Assembly: GCA_937995995.1 (NCBI GenBank)
Contig: CALKIP010000336.1
Span: 1 to 8,209, forward strand
DNA: 8,209 nucleotides
Source: an uncultured bacterium
Lineage (GTDB): Bacteria; Gemmatimonadota; Gemmatimonadetes; Longimicrobiales; RSA9
Reading direction: 5' to 3'
The notes under the pieces are model-generated. The model was not told where the DNA came from, made no database searches, and saw only the letters and a list, made by a program, of their open reading frames with translations. Position 1 is the stretch's first letter. Every line of letters starts with the position of its first letter. The position numbers and the translations under genes were made by a program. Below are positions 1 through 7,083 of this stretch, piece after piece.

Positions 1-2235
1 GTCTATGAGGAGTTCTGGAAGTACGGCTCCTTCGAGGAAACCCTCGAAGCCGTCGTCGGTGTCGAGCTCGACCGGCTGAGCCGCGAGTGGAAGGCGACGC
101 TCCAGCGTCGATATTTTCCGGTGTACGGTGAGAGGTCACCACCGCACGTGGCCGGTGTGCCCGTCGTCTACGGCGCCGGCGGCAACATCAATCCCGCACT
201 CTACGTGGACCCCGCCGACTCCGCTGCGCACCTCTTCTTCCTCTCCGGTCGGAGTGGCTACACGAGCCTGTACCGCGCCATCCTGGAGAAGGGGGAGCCC
301 ACGGTGAGCCGGGTCCTCGAGGGCGAGAAGACCGCGGAGTTCGAGTCCTTCAACGCAACCGAGTCCCGGATCGACATCCACGACTCGGGCGTCGTCGCCT
401 TCGTGTCGAAGTACCTCCAGCGTGATGCACTCGTCCTCTGGGACATCGAATCCGAGCGCACCGTGGGGCGCTACCAGTGGCCCGATCTGGTCGGGATCCG
501 TTCGCCGAGCTGGCACCCCGGCGGCAGGCGCATCGTCTTCGAGGGGCTCTCCACCGCGGGCTACTCCGACCTCTACATCCTCGACTTCGACACCCAGCAG
601 CGGACCCGGCTGACCGACGACCGCTACCGGGACCAGGACCCCGACTGGGGACCCGACGGGCGGGAGATCGTCTTCGCCTCGGACCGCACCCCCTACGGGG
701 TCGAGGGTGCGAGCAACCTCTACCTCCTGGACGCCGTGAGTGGTGAGATTCGACCGCTCACCCGGGGGCCGTGGGTCGATCGCGCGCCGCGCTGGTCCCA
801 CTCCGGCGACAGGATCGCCTTCACTTCCGACCGGGAGGGGACGCCGGATCTCTACACGATCGATACCGAGGGGTACGGCCGGCGCATCACTTCACTCATC
901 GGCGGCGCTCTCGCGTCCGAATGGTACCCCGGCGACGATGGACTCGTCTTCTCCGCATTCACCGACGGGACCTACAGAATCTATCGGCTGGCCCTGAGCG
1001 AGGATACGCTCTTCGCGCCACGGATCGAGCCGGAGGGTGGACCGGTGCCGGGCGACGATGCGGGGTGGGATTGGGTCGACCTCGATGCGCCGACACTCGA
1101 GCGGGCCGAGGCCAGACCCTACGATACCTGGCGCAAGGTCTCGTTCGATGTGGCCGGAGGCGACGCCATGATCGCGCCGGGAATCGGCGCCGCACAGGGC
1201 GTCCAGGTTCTGGCCAGCGACATGCTTGGCGACCACCTCCTCTTCGGCGGCGTCTCAGCGATTCAGGCCGAGAGCGTCCAGGACCTGATCGACACCTTCA
1301 GCGGGAGCCTCATCTACCTCAATCGGTCGCGGCGCCTGAACTTCGGCGCCGGCGTCTTTCGGTTCCAGGGCCGGTTCCGGGATGTCTTCCGCGATCTCTT
1401 CCAGGAGGAGACCTACGGCGGGTACTTCGTCGCGAGTTACCCGTTTTCGCGCTACAAGCGACTCGAGGTCCACTTCGGCATCGAGCGAAGCGATCGACTC
1501 GACCTGGGCGGGTTCGACGCGGGCGGCGGACCCGGCGACCTCGACGCCGAGCGAGATCTCACGCGGTCGGGGCTGCTCGCGAGCAACTATCTCTCCTACG
1601 CGAAGGACAACACGCTCTGGGTCGAGACCGGACCGATCGATGGTGAGCGCTACAACCTCTCGGTTGGATTCTCTTCCTGCTTCTCATGCCGCGCTCCGAT
1701 CGGCGCAACCGGGGAGCGGGTCGATCGCGATGCGACCCTCGAACGCTACACTCTCTCGGCCGACTACCGCCGCTACCACCGCCTGGCGACGCGCAGTGCC
1801 TACGCAGTGCGTGGCTACGGTTTCTTCAGCGAGGGAACCATCCCGGGCCGCGCGATCCTCGGCGGCTCTCACCGGCTGCGCGGCTACCCGCGGCGTTCAC
1901 TTGGCGGCTCCCGAGTCGCGCTGGTCAACCAGGAGTGGCGCTTTTCCGTCGCGGACGACCTCTCGATGCGACTCCCCATCGGAAGATTCCGCATCCCTGG
2001 CGTGGAAGGCGCCCTGTTCCTGGATGCCGGATCGAGCTGGCTCGAAGATACGGACCCCGTGGGAATCTGGGGCAGCTACGGCGCCGGACTCCGGGCCGCC
2101 ATCGCACCGCCGCTCGTGCTGCGGCTCGATCTGGGACGACGCTATCGGATCGGAAGCCCGCCGCCCGTGTATCTGGACAGCGGTGCTATGTTCGGGGACA
2201 CGTTCCTGGACTTCTTCTTCGGCTACAATTACTGA
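1..2235 (+). CDS. Protease-like/beta-propeller/Omp85-type barrel outer-membrane protein, 5'-truncated by the window edge
   Basis: The frame is open from base 1, so the start lies upstream; 744 residues are visible. Visible residues 1-40 (FEETLEAVVGVEL...REW) resemble the C-terminal tail of peptidase-MA-like (gluzincin) domains; any HExxH motif would be outside the window, so the protease part is inferred. Residues of about 60-335 carry repeated TolB/PD40-type propeller blades: SPSWHPGGRRIVFEG (about 166-180), DPDWGPDGREIVFASDR (about 211-227), APRWSHSGDRIAFTSDRE (about 261-278) and SEWYPGDDGLVFSAF. Residues of about 375-744 are rich in alternating aromatic/polar strands. They include an Omp85-like GGSHRLRGYPRRSLGG segment (RGY 627-629), then EGALFLDAGSSW and a final FLDFFFGYNY with a C-terminal aromatic, as expected for Bam-recognised barrels. 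By family knowledge the barrel sits in the outer membrane and the propeller is probably periplasmic. Substrate and activity are unknown. The barrel and propeller calls are strong; the protease call is weak. A GTG at 121 is an internal codon, not the start. Confidence 0.85.
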   Translation, partial: VYEEFWKYGSFEETLEAVVGVELDRLSREWKATLQRRYFPVYGERSPPHVAGVPVVYGAGGNINPALYVDPADSAAHLFFLSGRSGYTSLYRAILEKGEPTVSRVLEGEKTAEFESFNATESRIDIHDSGVVAFVSKYLQRDALVLWDIESERTVGRYQWPDLVGIRSPSWHPGGRRIVFEGLSTAGYSDLYILDFDTQQRTRLTDDRYRDQDPDWGPDGREIVFASDRTPYGVEGASNLYLLDAVSGEIRPLTRGPWVDRAPRWSHSGDRIAFTSDREGTPDLYTIDTEGYGRRITSLIGGALASEWYPGDDGLVFSAFTDGTYRIYRLALSEDTLFAPRIEPEGGPVPGDDAGWDWVDLDAPTLERAEARPYDTWRKVSFDVAGGDAMIAPGIGAAQGVQVLASDMLGDHLLFGGVSAIQAESVQDLIDTFSGSLIYLNRSRRLNFGAGVFRFQGRFRDVFRDLFQEETYGGYFVASYPFSRYKRLEVHFGIERSDRLDLGGFDAGGGPGDLDAERDLTRSGLLASNYLSYAKDNTLWVETGPIDGERYNLSVGFSSCFSCRAPIGATGERVDRDATLERYTLSADYRRYHRLATRSAYAVRGYGFFSEGTIPGRAILGGSHRLRGYPRRSLGGSRVALVNQEWRFSVADDLSMRLPIGRFRIPGVEGALFLDAGSSWLEDTDPVGIWGSYGAGLRAAIAPPLVLRLDLGRRYRIGSPPPVYLDSGAMFGDTFLDFFFGYNY

Positions 2236-2247
2236 CGCCTCTTCGCC

Positions 2248-2276
2248 TTGACGGCCGATCCGGGGCGGGGTATACT
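2248..2276 (+). promoter_or_regulatory. Sigma70-type promoter for the lipoprotein-lptE pair
   Basis: TTGACG (2248-2253), a 17-bp spacer and TATACT (2271-2276) match the housekeeping -35/-10 consensus at 5/6 and 5/6 with optimal spacing, in an otherwise GC-rich stretch. It starts 12 nt after the stop of the barrel gene. Transcription would begin near 2282-2285, only about 10-13 nt before the ATG at 2295, so the mRNA leader would be very short. I see no clear Shine-Dalgarno in it. Confidence 0.7.
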
Positions 2277-2294
2277 GCAAACTTTCAAGAACCC

Positions 2295-2969
2295 ATGGCA
2301 GCCAAGTTCGGCATCGTTGCTCTGCTCGCAGGGATTACCGTCGCCTGCGCCACACGCACCGACGGGCCCGCGCAGCCCATCGTTCGCCAATTCGAGGTCG
2401 AGGCGGTTCAGGCAACGGCGCCTGACGACGTGCCCCTCCAGATCCTCTTCGACTGGAATGTTCGCGAGCCCGATGCGCGTTTCTCCGGGCGCGGCGCGGC
2501 CAGGGTTCAGGGACCGTATCGCGCGCGGCTCGATCTTTTCGGACCGCGTGGAGAGGGTTACCTCAGTGCGGCCGTCGTGGATGGCGAGCTGAGACTGCCG
2601 CCTTCGGTCTCGCCGGCGGCCGTGCCCCCCGTCCCACTCCTCTGGAGCGTGCTCGGGGTATTCCGCCCGCCCATGGGCGCCACGCTGGTCGGAACACGGC
2701 GCGACGGGAGCACCACCAGGCTGGAGTACCAGGGCGACGACGGACGGTGGAGCTTCCGCCTCGAGGACGGGCGGGTGCGCCGGGCCGAGTGGAACCGCGC
2801 GGATGGCCACCGGTACACCGTAGAGCTGGAGGGCCAGGCGCCCCACGGCTTGCCGAAAAAGGCCGTGTACCGCGACTGGGCCGCCTTCACGGAGCTGACG
2901 CTGGAACTGGACGATGTCGAGCGTGTTGAATCGTTTTCTCCCGACATCTGGACGCCGGGTGGGCCGTAA
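2295..2969 (+). CDS. Predicted outer-membrane lipoprotein, LolB/DUF4292-like
   Basis: The product is 224 aa. The N-terminus MAAKFGIVALLAGITVAC is a short type II signal peptide with the lipid-attachment Cys at residue 18; Thr at -3 is less usual than Leu, but Val-Ala-Cys follows. This signal fixes the ATG at 2295, although the frame stays open upstream inside the preceding gene. The mature part reads as beta-rich: FSGRGAARVQGPYRARLDLFGPRG-type phrasing (about residues 56-80) resembles the start of LolB- and DUF4292-type convex beta-sheets, which bind lipid acyl chains or sort lipoproteins. It ends with a TELTLELDDVERVE strand. The fold assignment comes from reading the sequence, without a profile hit. 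It is preceded by its own promoter and overlaps lptE by 56 nt, so a role in envelope lipid or lipoprotein handling is plausible. A general lipoprotein of unknown function is the fallback. Confidence 0.8.
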   Translation: MAAKFGIVALLAGITVACATRTDGPAQPIVRQFEVEAVQATAPDDVPLQILFDWNVREPDARFSGRGAARVQGPYRARLDLFGPRGEGYLSAAVVDGELRLPPSVSPAAVPPVPLLWSVLGVFRPPMGATLVGTRRDGSTTRLEYQGDDGRWSFRLEDGRVRRAEWNRADGHRYTVELEGQAPHGLPKKAVYRDWAAFTELTLELDDVERVESFSPDIWTPGGP

Positions 2970-3462
2970 CCTGTTCGCGCTCGCCGGCCTCTTCCTCACC
3001 CTGGGGTGCAATTACGGCTTCCAGGGGGGGGGCGGGTTTCCAGCCTCGGTCCGCACCATCTTCATCGAGCCGTTCGAGAATCAGACCACACAGTTCGAGC
3101 TACAGGATCGGATCTACCAGGAACTGCTCCAGGAGCTCCCCGACGCCTTTGGCGTCCGCCCCGCGGGGCGGGAGGTGGCGGATGCCATCGTCCGCGGCCG
3201 CATCGTTCGCTACGACGATGTGGCGCAGAACGTCCGCGCTGGCTCGAACGAACGTGCTCCCCAGGTGCTCGAGCATCAGGTGCAGATCACCGTGGCCGTC
3301 GAGATCATCGACGTTCAGCGCAATGTGATCATCTGGGAGTCGAGTGGTGTGACGGGACGAGGGTCGTACCTCCTCGCCTCGCAGAGTGACGTTGACGGCT
3401 GGGCCGATGCCATCGAGGAGCTCAAGCAGGCCATCGTGGACGGCGCCCGGTCTCAATGGTAG
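2914..3462 (+). CDS. lptE: LptE-family LPS-assembly lipoprotein
   Basis: The product is 182 aa, within the usual LptE size range. The N-terminus has basic residues (RRVGR, 14-18), a hydrophobic core (LFALAGLFLTLG) and a lipobox Cys at residue 32, followed by NYGFQGGGG. The mature part carries features typical of the family: VRTIFIEPFENQT (about 46-58), a helix-forming QDRIYQELLQEL segment, DAIVRGRIVRYDD, an alternating ITVAVEIIDVQRNVIIWES strand pair and a C-terminal helix EELKQAIVDG. LptE is the outer-membrane lipoprotein that plugs LptD and helps deliver LPS to the surface; no lptD is visible here. The start is uncertain. ATG 2914 gives a 56-nt overlap with the preceding gene and a long n-region, whereas GTG 2959 would give an 11-nt overlap and a compact 17-residue signal peptide. 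Neither start has a strong Shine-Dalgarno. Confidence 0.82.
   Translation: MSSVLNRFLPTSGRRVGRNLFALAGLFLTLGCNYGFQGGGGFPASVRTIFIEPFENQTTQFELQDRIYQELLQELPDAFGVRPAGREVADAIVRGRIVRYDDVAQNVRAGSNERAPQVLEHQVQITVAVEIIDVQRNVIIWESSGVTGRGSYLLASQSDVDGWADAIEELKQAIVDGARSQW
3024..3032 (+). repeat. Homopolymeric G9 tract inside lptE
   Basis: Nine consecutive G, then C and GGG, encode the Gln-Gly4 stretch just after the lipidated Cys of LptE. It is the longest single-base run in the window; hemC has a G7 at 5709-5715. Such tracts can slip during replication, and they are also prone to sequencing error. As given, the reading frame is intact through the run. Confidence 0.9.
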
Positions 3463-3546
3463 GTCCAATGCGTGATTCGGTGGCGGCCGGCTCGTGGTTT
3501 CGGGCGGCGCATCGAGCCGCAGTGGCATGTCGAACCTGATCAAGCC

Positions 3547-3551
3547 AAGGA
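3547..3551 (+). promoter_or_regulatory. Ribosome binding site deciding the antiporter start
   Basis: AAGGA lies 7 nt upstream of ATG 3559. It supports starting the antiporter there rather than at an in-frame ATG at 3472, which would add 29 polar, basic residues before the hydrophobic N-terminus. It is the clearest Shine-Dalgarno in the window. The gap 3463-3558 otherwise shows only a weak GCGGC/GCCGC hairpin (3504-3520) and no convincing promoter. Confidence 0.75.
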
Positions 3552-3558
3552 AAACCTC

Positions 3559-4917
3559 ATGAAGCGCTGGAGCTTGCGGCTGATTCCGCTCCTCGTGATC
3601 GCGCCATTCATCATGGCAGCGGCCCCCGCCGGTGATGGTGCACGGATCGAGCACTTCTTCCTGGTGTTCGTCGCGATGCTCCTCGCCGCCAAGGTGTTCG
3701 GCGAGCTCGCCGAGCGGATCGGCCAACCGGCCGTACTCGGTGAGCTGATCGCCGGCGTCATCCTCGGCGGCAGTGTCCTCGCCATCATTCCGTCCGGCGG
3801 ACCGATCAACGAGACGATCACCCTGCTCGCCGAGATCGGTGTCGCGCTCCTGCTCTTCGAGATCGGACTCGAGACCGACCTCAAGGAGATGTTCCGGGTC
3901 GGGCCCTCGGCGACGCTCGTGGCCATGGTCGGTGTGGTGGCGCCGTTCCTCCTCGGCTTCGCCTACTGGATGATCGCCCAGCCCGATATCGGCATCCATG
4001 CCGAGGGAATCAGTGACACGTTGGTCGCGATCTTCATCGGTGCCACGCTCACGGCCACATCCGTTGGTATCACCGCGCGCGTGCTCAACGACCTGGGGCG
4101 GATGCACACGCCAGAGGCCCGCGTCATCATCGGCGCGGCGGTCCTGGACGACATCATCGGCCTCGTAATCCTGGCCATCGTCTCGGGGCTCGCCGCCGGT
4201 GCCGCCCTCTCGCTCTTCGGCATCGCCATGAAGTTCGCCGTCGCGGTGGGCTTCCTGGTCGTGGCGGTCATCATCGGCAACGCGGTCGCGCCGCGACTCT
4301 TTGGGCTCGTCGACAAGATGCGTGTGCGCGGCGTGCTCCTCGTCAGCGCGGTGAGTTTCGCGCTCCTCGTCGCGGCACTCGCCGGGCTCGCCGGCTCCGC
4401 GCTGATCATCGGCGCCTTCGCCGCAGGCATCGTGTTGAGCTCGACCAACCAGTTCGATGCGATCGTCGAGAAGACCGAGCCGGTCTCCGACATCTTCACC
4501 CCGATCTTCTTCGTCTCCGTCGGGGCGTCCGTTGACGTGTCGCTCTTCATCCCCGGAAGCCCGACCTTCAACCCCGCCGTCCTTGCGGTCGGCGGCATTC
4601 TCGTCCTGATCGCTGTCGTCGGTAAGGTGATCAGCGGCTACACGGTCGGGTGGGGGAAGGTCAAGATGAGCCACATGGCGATCGGCGTCGGAATGGTGCC
4701 GCGTGGTGAAGTAGGGCTCATCTTTGCTGACATCGGCCTGCGAAACGAAATCCTGTCGTCCGAGGTCTTCAGCGCCGTGCTGATCATGGTCATGCTGACG
4801 ACGTTCATCGCACCGCCGCTGCTCAAGATGATCTTCCGCGGACGGCCGTCCGATATCCCGGAGCCGGTGGTCGCCGCCAAGGCGGAGACACGGGAAAAGG
4901 TGCCGGCCGAGACATGA
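3559..4917 (+). CDS. CPA2-family Na+/H+ (cation:proton) antiporter, transport domain only
   Basis: The product is 452 aa and very hydrophobic, with about 12-13 membrane segments. It starts with a signal-like stretch (residues 1-22, ending MAAAPA), followed by a segment at about 31-48. CPA2 landmarks are all present: GQPAVLGELIAGVILG (55-70), EIGVALLLFEIGLETDL (92-108), TATSVGITARVLNDLG (165-180), LDDIIGLVIL (196-205), a conserved TM10-type Lys (VVGKVISG, K356) and MVPRGEVGLIFADIGL (379-394). Two adjacent Asp (197-198) plus the Lys are what NapA/NhaA-type electrogenic Na+/H+ exchangers use, whereas KefB/KefC-like K+ systems carry a QD-type motif; sodium specificity is therefore inferred. No C-terminal RCK/TrkA-N nucleotide-sensing domain follows, only a polar tail of about 25 residues. 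It acts in the inner membrane in pH and Na+ homeostasis. Its stop overlaps the hemC start (ATGA). Confidence 0.9.
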   Translation: MKRWSLRLIPLLVIAPFIMAAAPAGDGARIEHFFLVFVAMLLAAKVFGELAERIGQPAVLGELIAGVILGGSVLAIIPSGGPINETITLLAEIGVALLLFEIGLETDLKEMFRVGPSATLVAMVGVVAPFLLGFAYWMIAQPDIGIHAEGISDTLVAIFIGATLTATSVGITARVLNDLGRMHTPEARVIIGAAVLDDIIGLVILAIVSGLAAGAALSLFGIAMKFAVAVGFLVVAVIIGNAVAPRLFGLVDKMRVRGVLLVSAVSFALLVAALAGLAGSALIIGAFAAGIVLSSTNQFDAIVEKTEPVSDIFTPIFFVSVGASVDVSLFIPGSPTFNPAVLAVGGILVLIAVVGKVISGYTVGWGKVKMSHMAIGVGMVPRGEVGLIFADIGLRNEILSSEVFSAVLIMVMLTTFIAPPLLKMIFRGRPSDIPEPVVAAKAETREKVPAET

Positions 4918-5873
4918 CTTTTCGTATCGGGTCCCGTGGCAGTCGGCTCGCGCTCTGGCAGGCCGAGCACGTCAAGGCGAAGTTGGAGGGTGTACATCCG
5001 GGTCTCGATGTCGAGATCCGGATCCTCCACACGACCGGGGACCGGATCACCGACGTCCCCCTGGCCAAGATCGGCGACAAGGGACTCTTCACTAAGGAGT
5101 TGGACCGCGCCGTGCTGTCGGGCGAGGTGGATTCGGCCGTCCACTCGCTCAAGGACGTGCCCACCCGACTGCCGGAAGGGCTGGGACTCGGGGCGGTCCT
5201 GGAGCGGGAGGACCCCCGGGATGTCTTCCTCCCGGGGCCGGACCGGCCGACCACCCTCGCGGATCTCCCCGAAGGTGCCATCATCGGAACGAGCTCTCTG
5301 AGGCGTCGGGCACAACTTCTCCACTACCGGCCGGACTTCCGCGTTCGGGACCTGCGTGGCAATCTCGACACACGCTTTGCGCGGCTGAGAGAAGGGGGCT
5401 ACGACGGCGTGCTCCTGGCCCGAGCCGGCGTCCTGCGCCTGGGCATGGAGTCTGCGGTCGGCGAGGTCCTCGATCCGCCCACCTGGCTGCCGGCCGTCGG
5501 ACAAGGAGCGCTCGGCGTCGCCATCCGAGAGGACGACACCCGTATCCGGGAACTGCTCGCGCCGTTGAATCACGCCCCGACGGCGGCCACGACTGCCGCC
5601 GAGAGAGCGTTCCTCCGCGAGTTGGAAGGCGGCTGCCAGATCCCCATCGGCGCACTTGCCAAAATCGCGGATGGAGAGCTGAGGCTCGAAGGTCTCGTCG
5701 CGGCGATCGGGGGGGATCCACTTCTTCGAGGCGATGCCTCCGGGCCGTTGGCCGAAGCCGAACGCATCGGCCGAGGGCTCGCGCACTCCCTGCTGGAGCA
5801 GGGGGCGGGTGAGATCCTGGCAGAGATCCGTGGTACGGACCTGAAAGACCTGCCCAACGCCAGCGCACCATGA
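4914..5873 (+). CDS. hemC: Hydroxymethylbilane synthase (porphobilinogen deaminase)
   Basis: The product is 319 aa (E. coli HemC is 313). It joins four porphobilinogen units into hydroxymethylbilane, the linear precursor of heme, siroheme and other tetrapyrroles, in the cytoplasm. Family signatures are complete. They are IGSRGSRLALWQA at the N-terminus (5-17), KGLFTKELD (56-64), AVHSLKDVPT with the catalytic Asp at 81 (75-84), GTSSLRRRAQL (125-135), LRGNLDTR (147-154), VGQGALGV (195-202) and EGGCQIPIGA, whose Cys241 carries the dipyrromethane cofactor. ATG 4914 overlaps the antiporter stop by 4 nt and begins directly with the conserved N-terminal motif, so the start is secure. hemA, hemB and hemD are not adjacent in this window, so the gene is separated from the classic hem cluster. 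Translation probably depends on coupling, since only a weak AAAAGG lies upstream. Confidence 0.96.
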   Translation: MTFRIGSRGSRLALWQAEHVKAKLEGVHPGLDVEIRILHTTGDRITDVPLAKIGDKGLFTKELDRAVLSGEVDSAVHSLKDVPTRLPEGLGLGAVLEREDPRDVFLPGPDRPTTLADLPEGAIIGTSSLRRRAQLLHYRPDFRVRDLRGNLDTRFARLREGGYDGVLLARAGVLRLGMESAVGEVLDPPTWLPAVGQGALGVAIREDDTRIRELLAPLNHAPTAATTAAERAFLRELEGGCQIPIGALAKIADGELRLEGLVAAIGGDPLLRGDASGPLAEAERIGRGLAHSLLEQGAGEILAEIRGTDLKDLPNASAP

Positions 5874-6361
5874 CGAGACCGACGCCGGCGGGAGAGAAGA
5901 TCCTCACGCGAGAGGCATTGGTCAGCCGCTTCGGCCGCCCCAGGGACCGAACGGTGGTCTTCACCAACGGCTGCTTCGACCTGCTGCACCGCGGACACGT
6001 GGAGTACCTCCACGCCGCAAGGGAACTCGGCGATGTGCTCGTGCTCGGGCTCAACACCGATGCCTCCGTCCGACGGCTGAAAGGCACCGGTCGTCCGCTG
6101 AACGACGAAATGGATCGTGCCCACGTCGTCGCCTCACTCGCGTGCGTGGATGCCGTCACCCTATTCGACGAGGACACCCCGCGTGACCTCATCCGGGCGC
6201 TCCTCCCGGATGTCCTCGTCAAGGGTGGCGACTACCAGGTGGAGGATGTGGTCGGAAAGGCCGAGGTCGAGGCCGCGGGTGGACGCGTGATGATCCTACC
6301 GTATCTCGACGGCAGATCTACCACGGCACTCGTGCACAAGATCCGGAGCGAGCAGCCATGA
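5870..6361 (+). CDS. rfaE2: D-glycero-beta-D-manno-heptose 1-phosphate adenylyltransferase (stand-alone RfaE domain II)
   Basis: The product is 163 aa and matches only the adenylyltransferase half of the bifunctional E. coli HldE; the kinase half would be a separate gene (hldA/rfaE1) not seen here. It transfers AMP from ATP to heptose 1-phosphate to give ADP-heptose for the LPS inner core. It is a cytoplasmic nucleotidyltransferase of the cytidylyltransferase-like superfamily. Visible motifs are VVFTNGCFDLLHRGHVEYL (29-47) with the HxGH nucleotide-binding signature at 40-43, LGLNTDASVRRLKG (59-72), RPLNDEMDRAHVVASL (75-90), LVKGGDYQ (116-123) and the C-terminal GRSTTALVHKI (148-158), a variant of the ISSRTS-type motif. 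It starts on an ATGA overlap with the hemC stop and has no recognisable Shine-Dalgarno, so it is probably translationally coupled. A related nucleotidyltransferase with another sugar or alcohol substrate is possible but less likely. Confidence 0.92.
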   Translation: MTRPTPAGEKILTREALVSRFGRPRDRTVVFTNGCFDLLHRGHVEYLHAARELGDVLVLGLNTDASVRRLKGTGRPLNDEMDRAHVVASLACVDAVTLFDEDTPRDLIRALLPDVLVKGGDYQVEDVVGKAEVEAAGGRVMILPYLDGRSTTALVHKIRSEQP

Positions 6362-7083
6362 CCCAGGCCCCCTCCCCGCGCACCGATCGCGGGCCGGACC
6401 AGCTGCGATCGGTTACCCTCGAGCGCGGCGTCGCGCCCTATGCCGAGGGCTCCTGCCTGATCACCGCGGGGCAGACGAAGGTGCTCTGTACCGCGACCGT
6501 CCAGGAAGGCGTGCCGGAGTGGCGCAAGGGTGCCGGGCTCGGCTGGGTCACTGCAGAGTACGCCATGCTCCCCCGGGCGACACACCAGAGGACCGGCAGG
6601 GAGCGTGGCCGCGTCGGGGGGCGGACGCAGGAGATCCAGCGCCTCATCGGGCGCGCACTCCGGGCTGCCGTCGACTTCGCGGCGCTCGGTGAGCGGACCA
6701 TCCTCGTCGACTGCGACGTACTCGTGGCCGACGGCGGAACGCGAACCGCCTCCATCACCGGCGCCGCCGTCGCCCTCGAGGACGCATGCCGATGGCTCGT
6801 CGACCAGGGACGGCTGGAGCGAAGCCCTTTGCGACAGCTCGTCGCCGCCGTCAGCGTCGGCATCGTGGGCGGTGAGTCGCGCCTCGACCTCGATTATTCC
6901 GAGGATGTCGCCGCGGACGTCGACATGAACATCGTCGCACTCGAGGACGGATCGCTCGTCGAGGTCCAGGGCACCGCCGAGGGGCAGACCTTCAGCCGTC
7001 GTCAACTCGACGAGTTGATCGACCTCGGCCTGGCCGGGATCGAAGACCTGGTGGGACGTCAGCGCGACGCGCTCCGTGCCTGA
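6358..7083 (+). CDS. rph: Ribonuclease PH
   Basis: The product is 241 aa, the normal length for full-size bacterial RNase PH. It is a phosphorolytic 3'-5' exoribonuclease that trims extra nucleotides from tRNA precursors using phosphate, and works as a hexamer of dimers. Signatures are RGPDQLRSVTLERGVAPYAEGS (11-32), KVLCTATVQEGVP (41-53), WVTAEYAMLPRAT (63-75), an arginine-rich stretch with RERGRVGGRTQEIQRLIGR (81-99), phosphate-site GGTRTASITGA (126-136), LDLDYSEDVAADVDMNIV (176-192) with the conserved acidic residues, and EVQGTAEG (202-209). All expected active-site elements seem intact, unlike the frameshifted rph of E. coli K-12. ATG 6358 overlaps the rfaE2 stop by 4 nt, with a GGAG about 11 nt upstream. 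It lies about 670 bp upstream of a tRNA array lacking encoded CCA, a functionally matching context. Confidence 0.97.
   Translation: MTQAPSPRTDRGPDQLRSVTLERGVAPYAEGSCLITAGQTKVLCTATVQEGVPEWRKGAGLGWVTAEYAMLPRATHQRTGRERGRVGGRTQEIQRLIGRALRAAVDFAALGERTILVDCDVLVADGGTRTASITGAAVALEDACRWLVDQGRLERSPLRQLVAAVSVGIVGGESRLDLDYSEDVAADVDMNIVALEDGSLVEVQGTAEGQTFSRRQLDELIDLGLAGIEDLVGRQRDALRA

Noticed and set aside
121..123. GTG at 121 as start of the first gene
   Set aside because: The same frame is open to base 1 and the preceding 40 residues look like real protein (peptidase-MA-like tail), so the gene begins upstream of the window.
1382..2251. Open frames of nearly 300 codons in other frames inside the barrel gene
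   Set aside because: Their products are Ser/Arg/Thr-rich low-complexity strings typical of shifted GC-rich coding sequence. The frame-1 product has clear propeller and barrel motifs.
3504..3520. GCGGC/GCCGC hairpin between lptE and the antiporter
   Set aside because: It has only 5 bp, a 7-nt loop and no T-run, so it is not a convincing terminator, and I see no riboswitch-like structure around it.
3100..4674. Long 524-codon open frame on the minus strand across lptE and the antiporter
   Set aside because: It mirrors two well-supported genes. Its product is an extreme D/E/H/R-rich sequence with no domain, as expected from the antisense of GC-rich membrane-protein codons.
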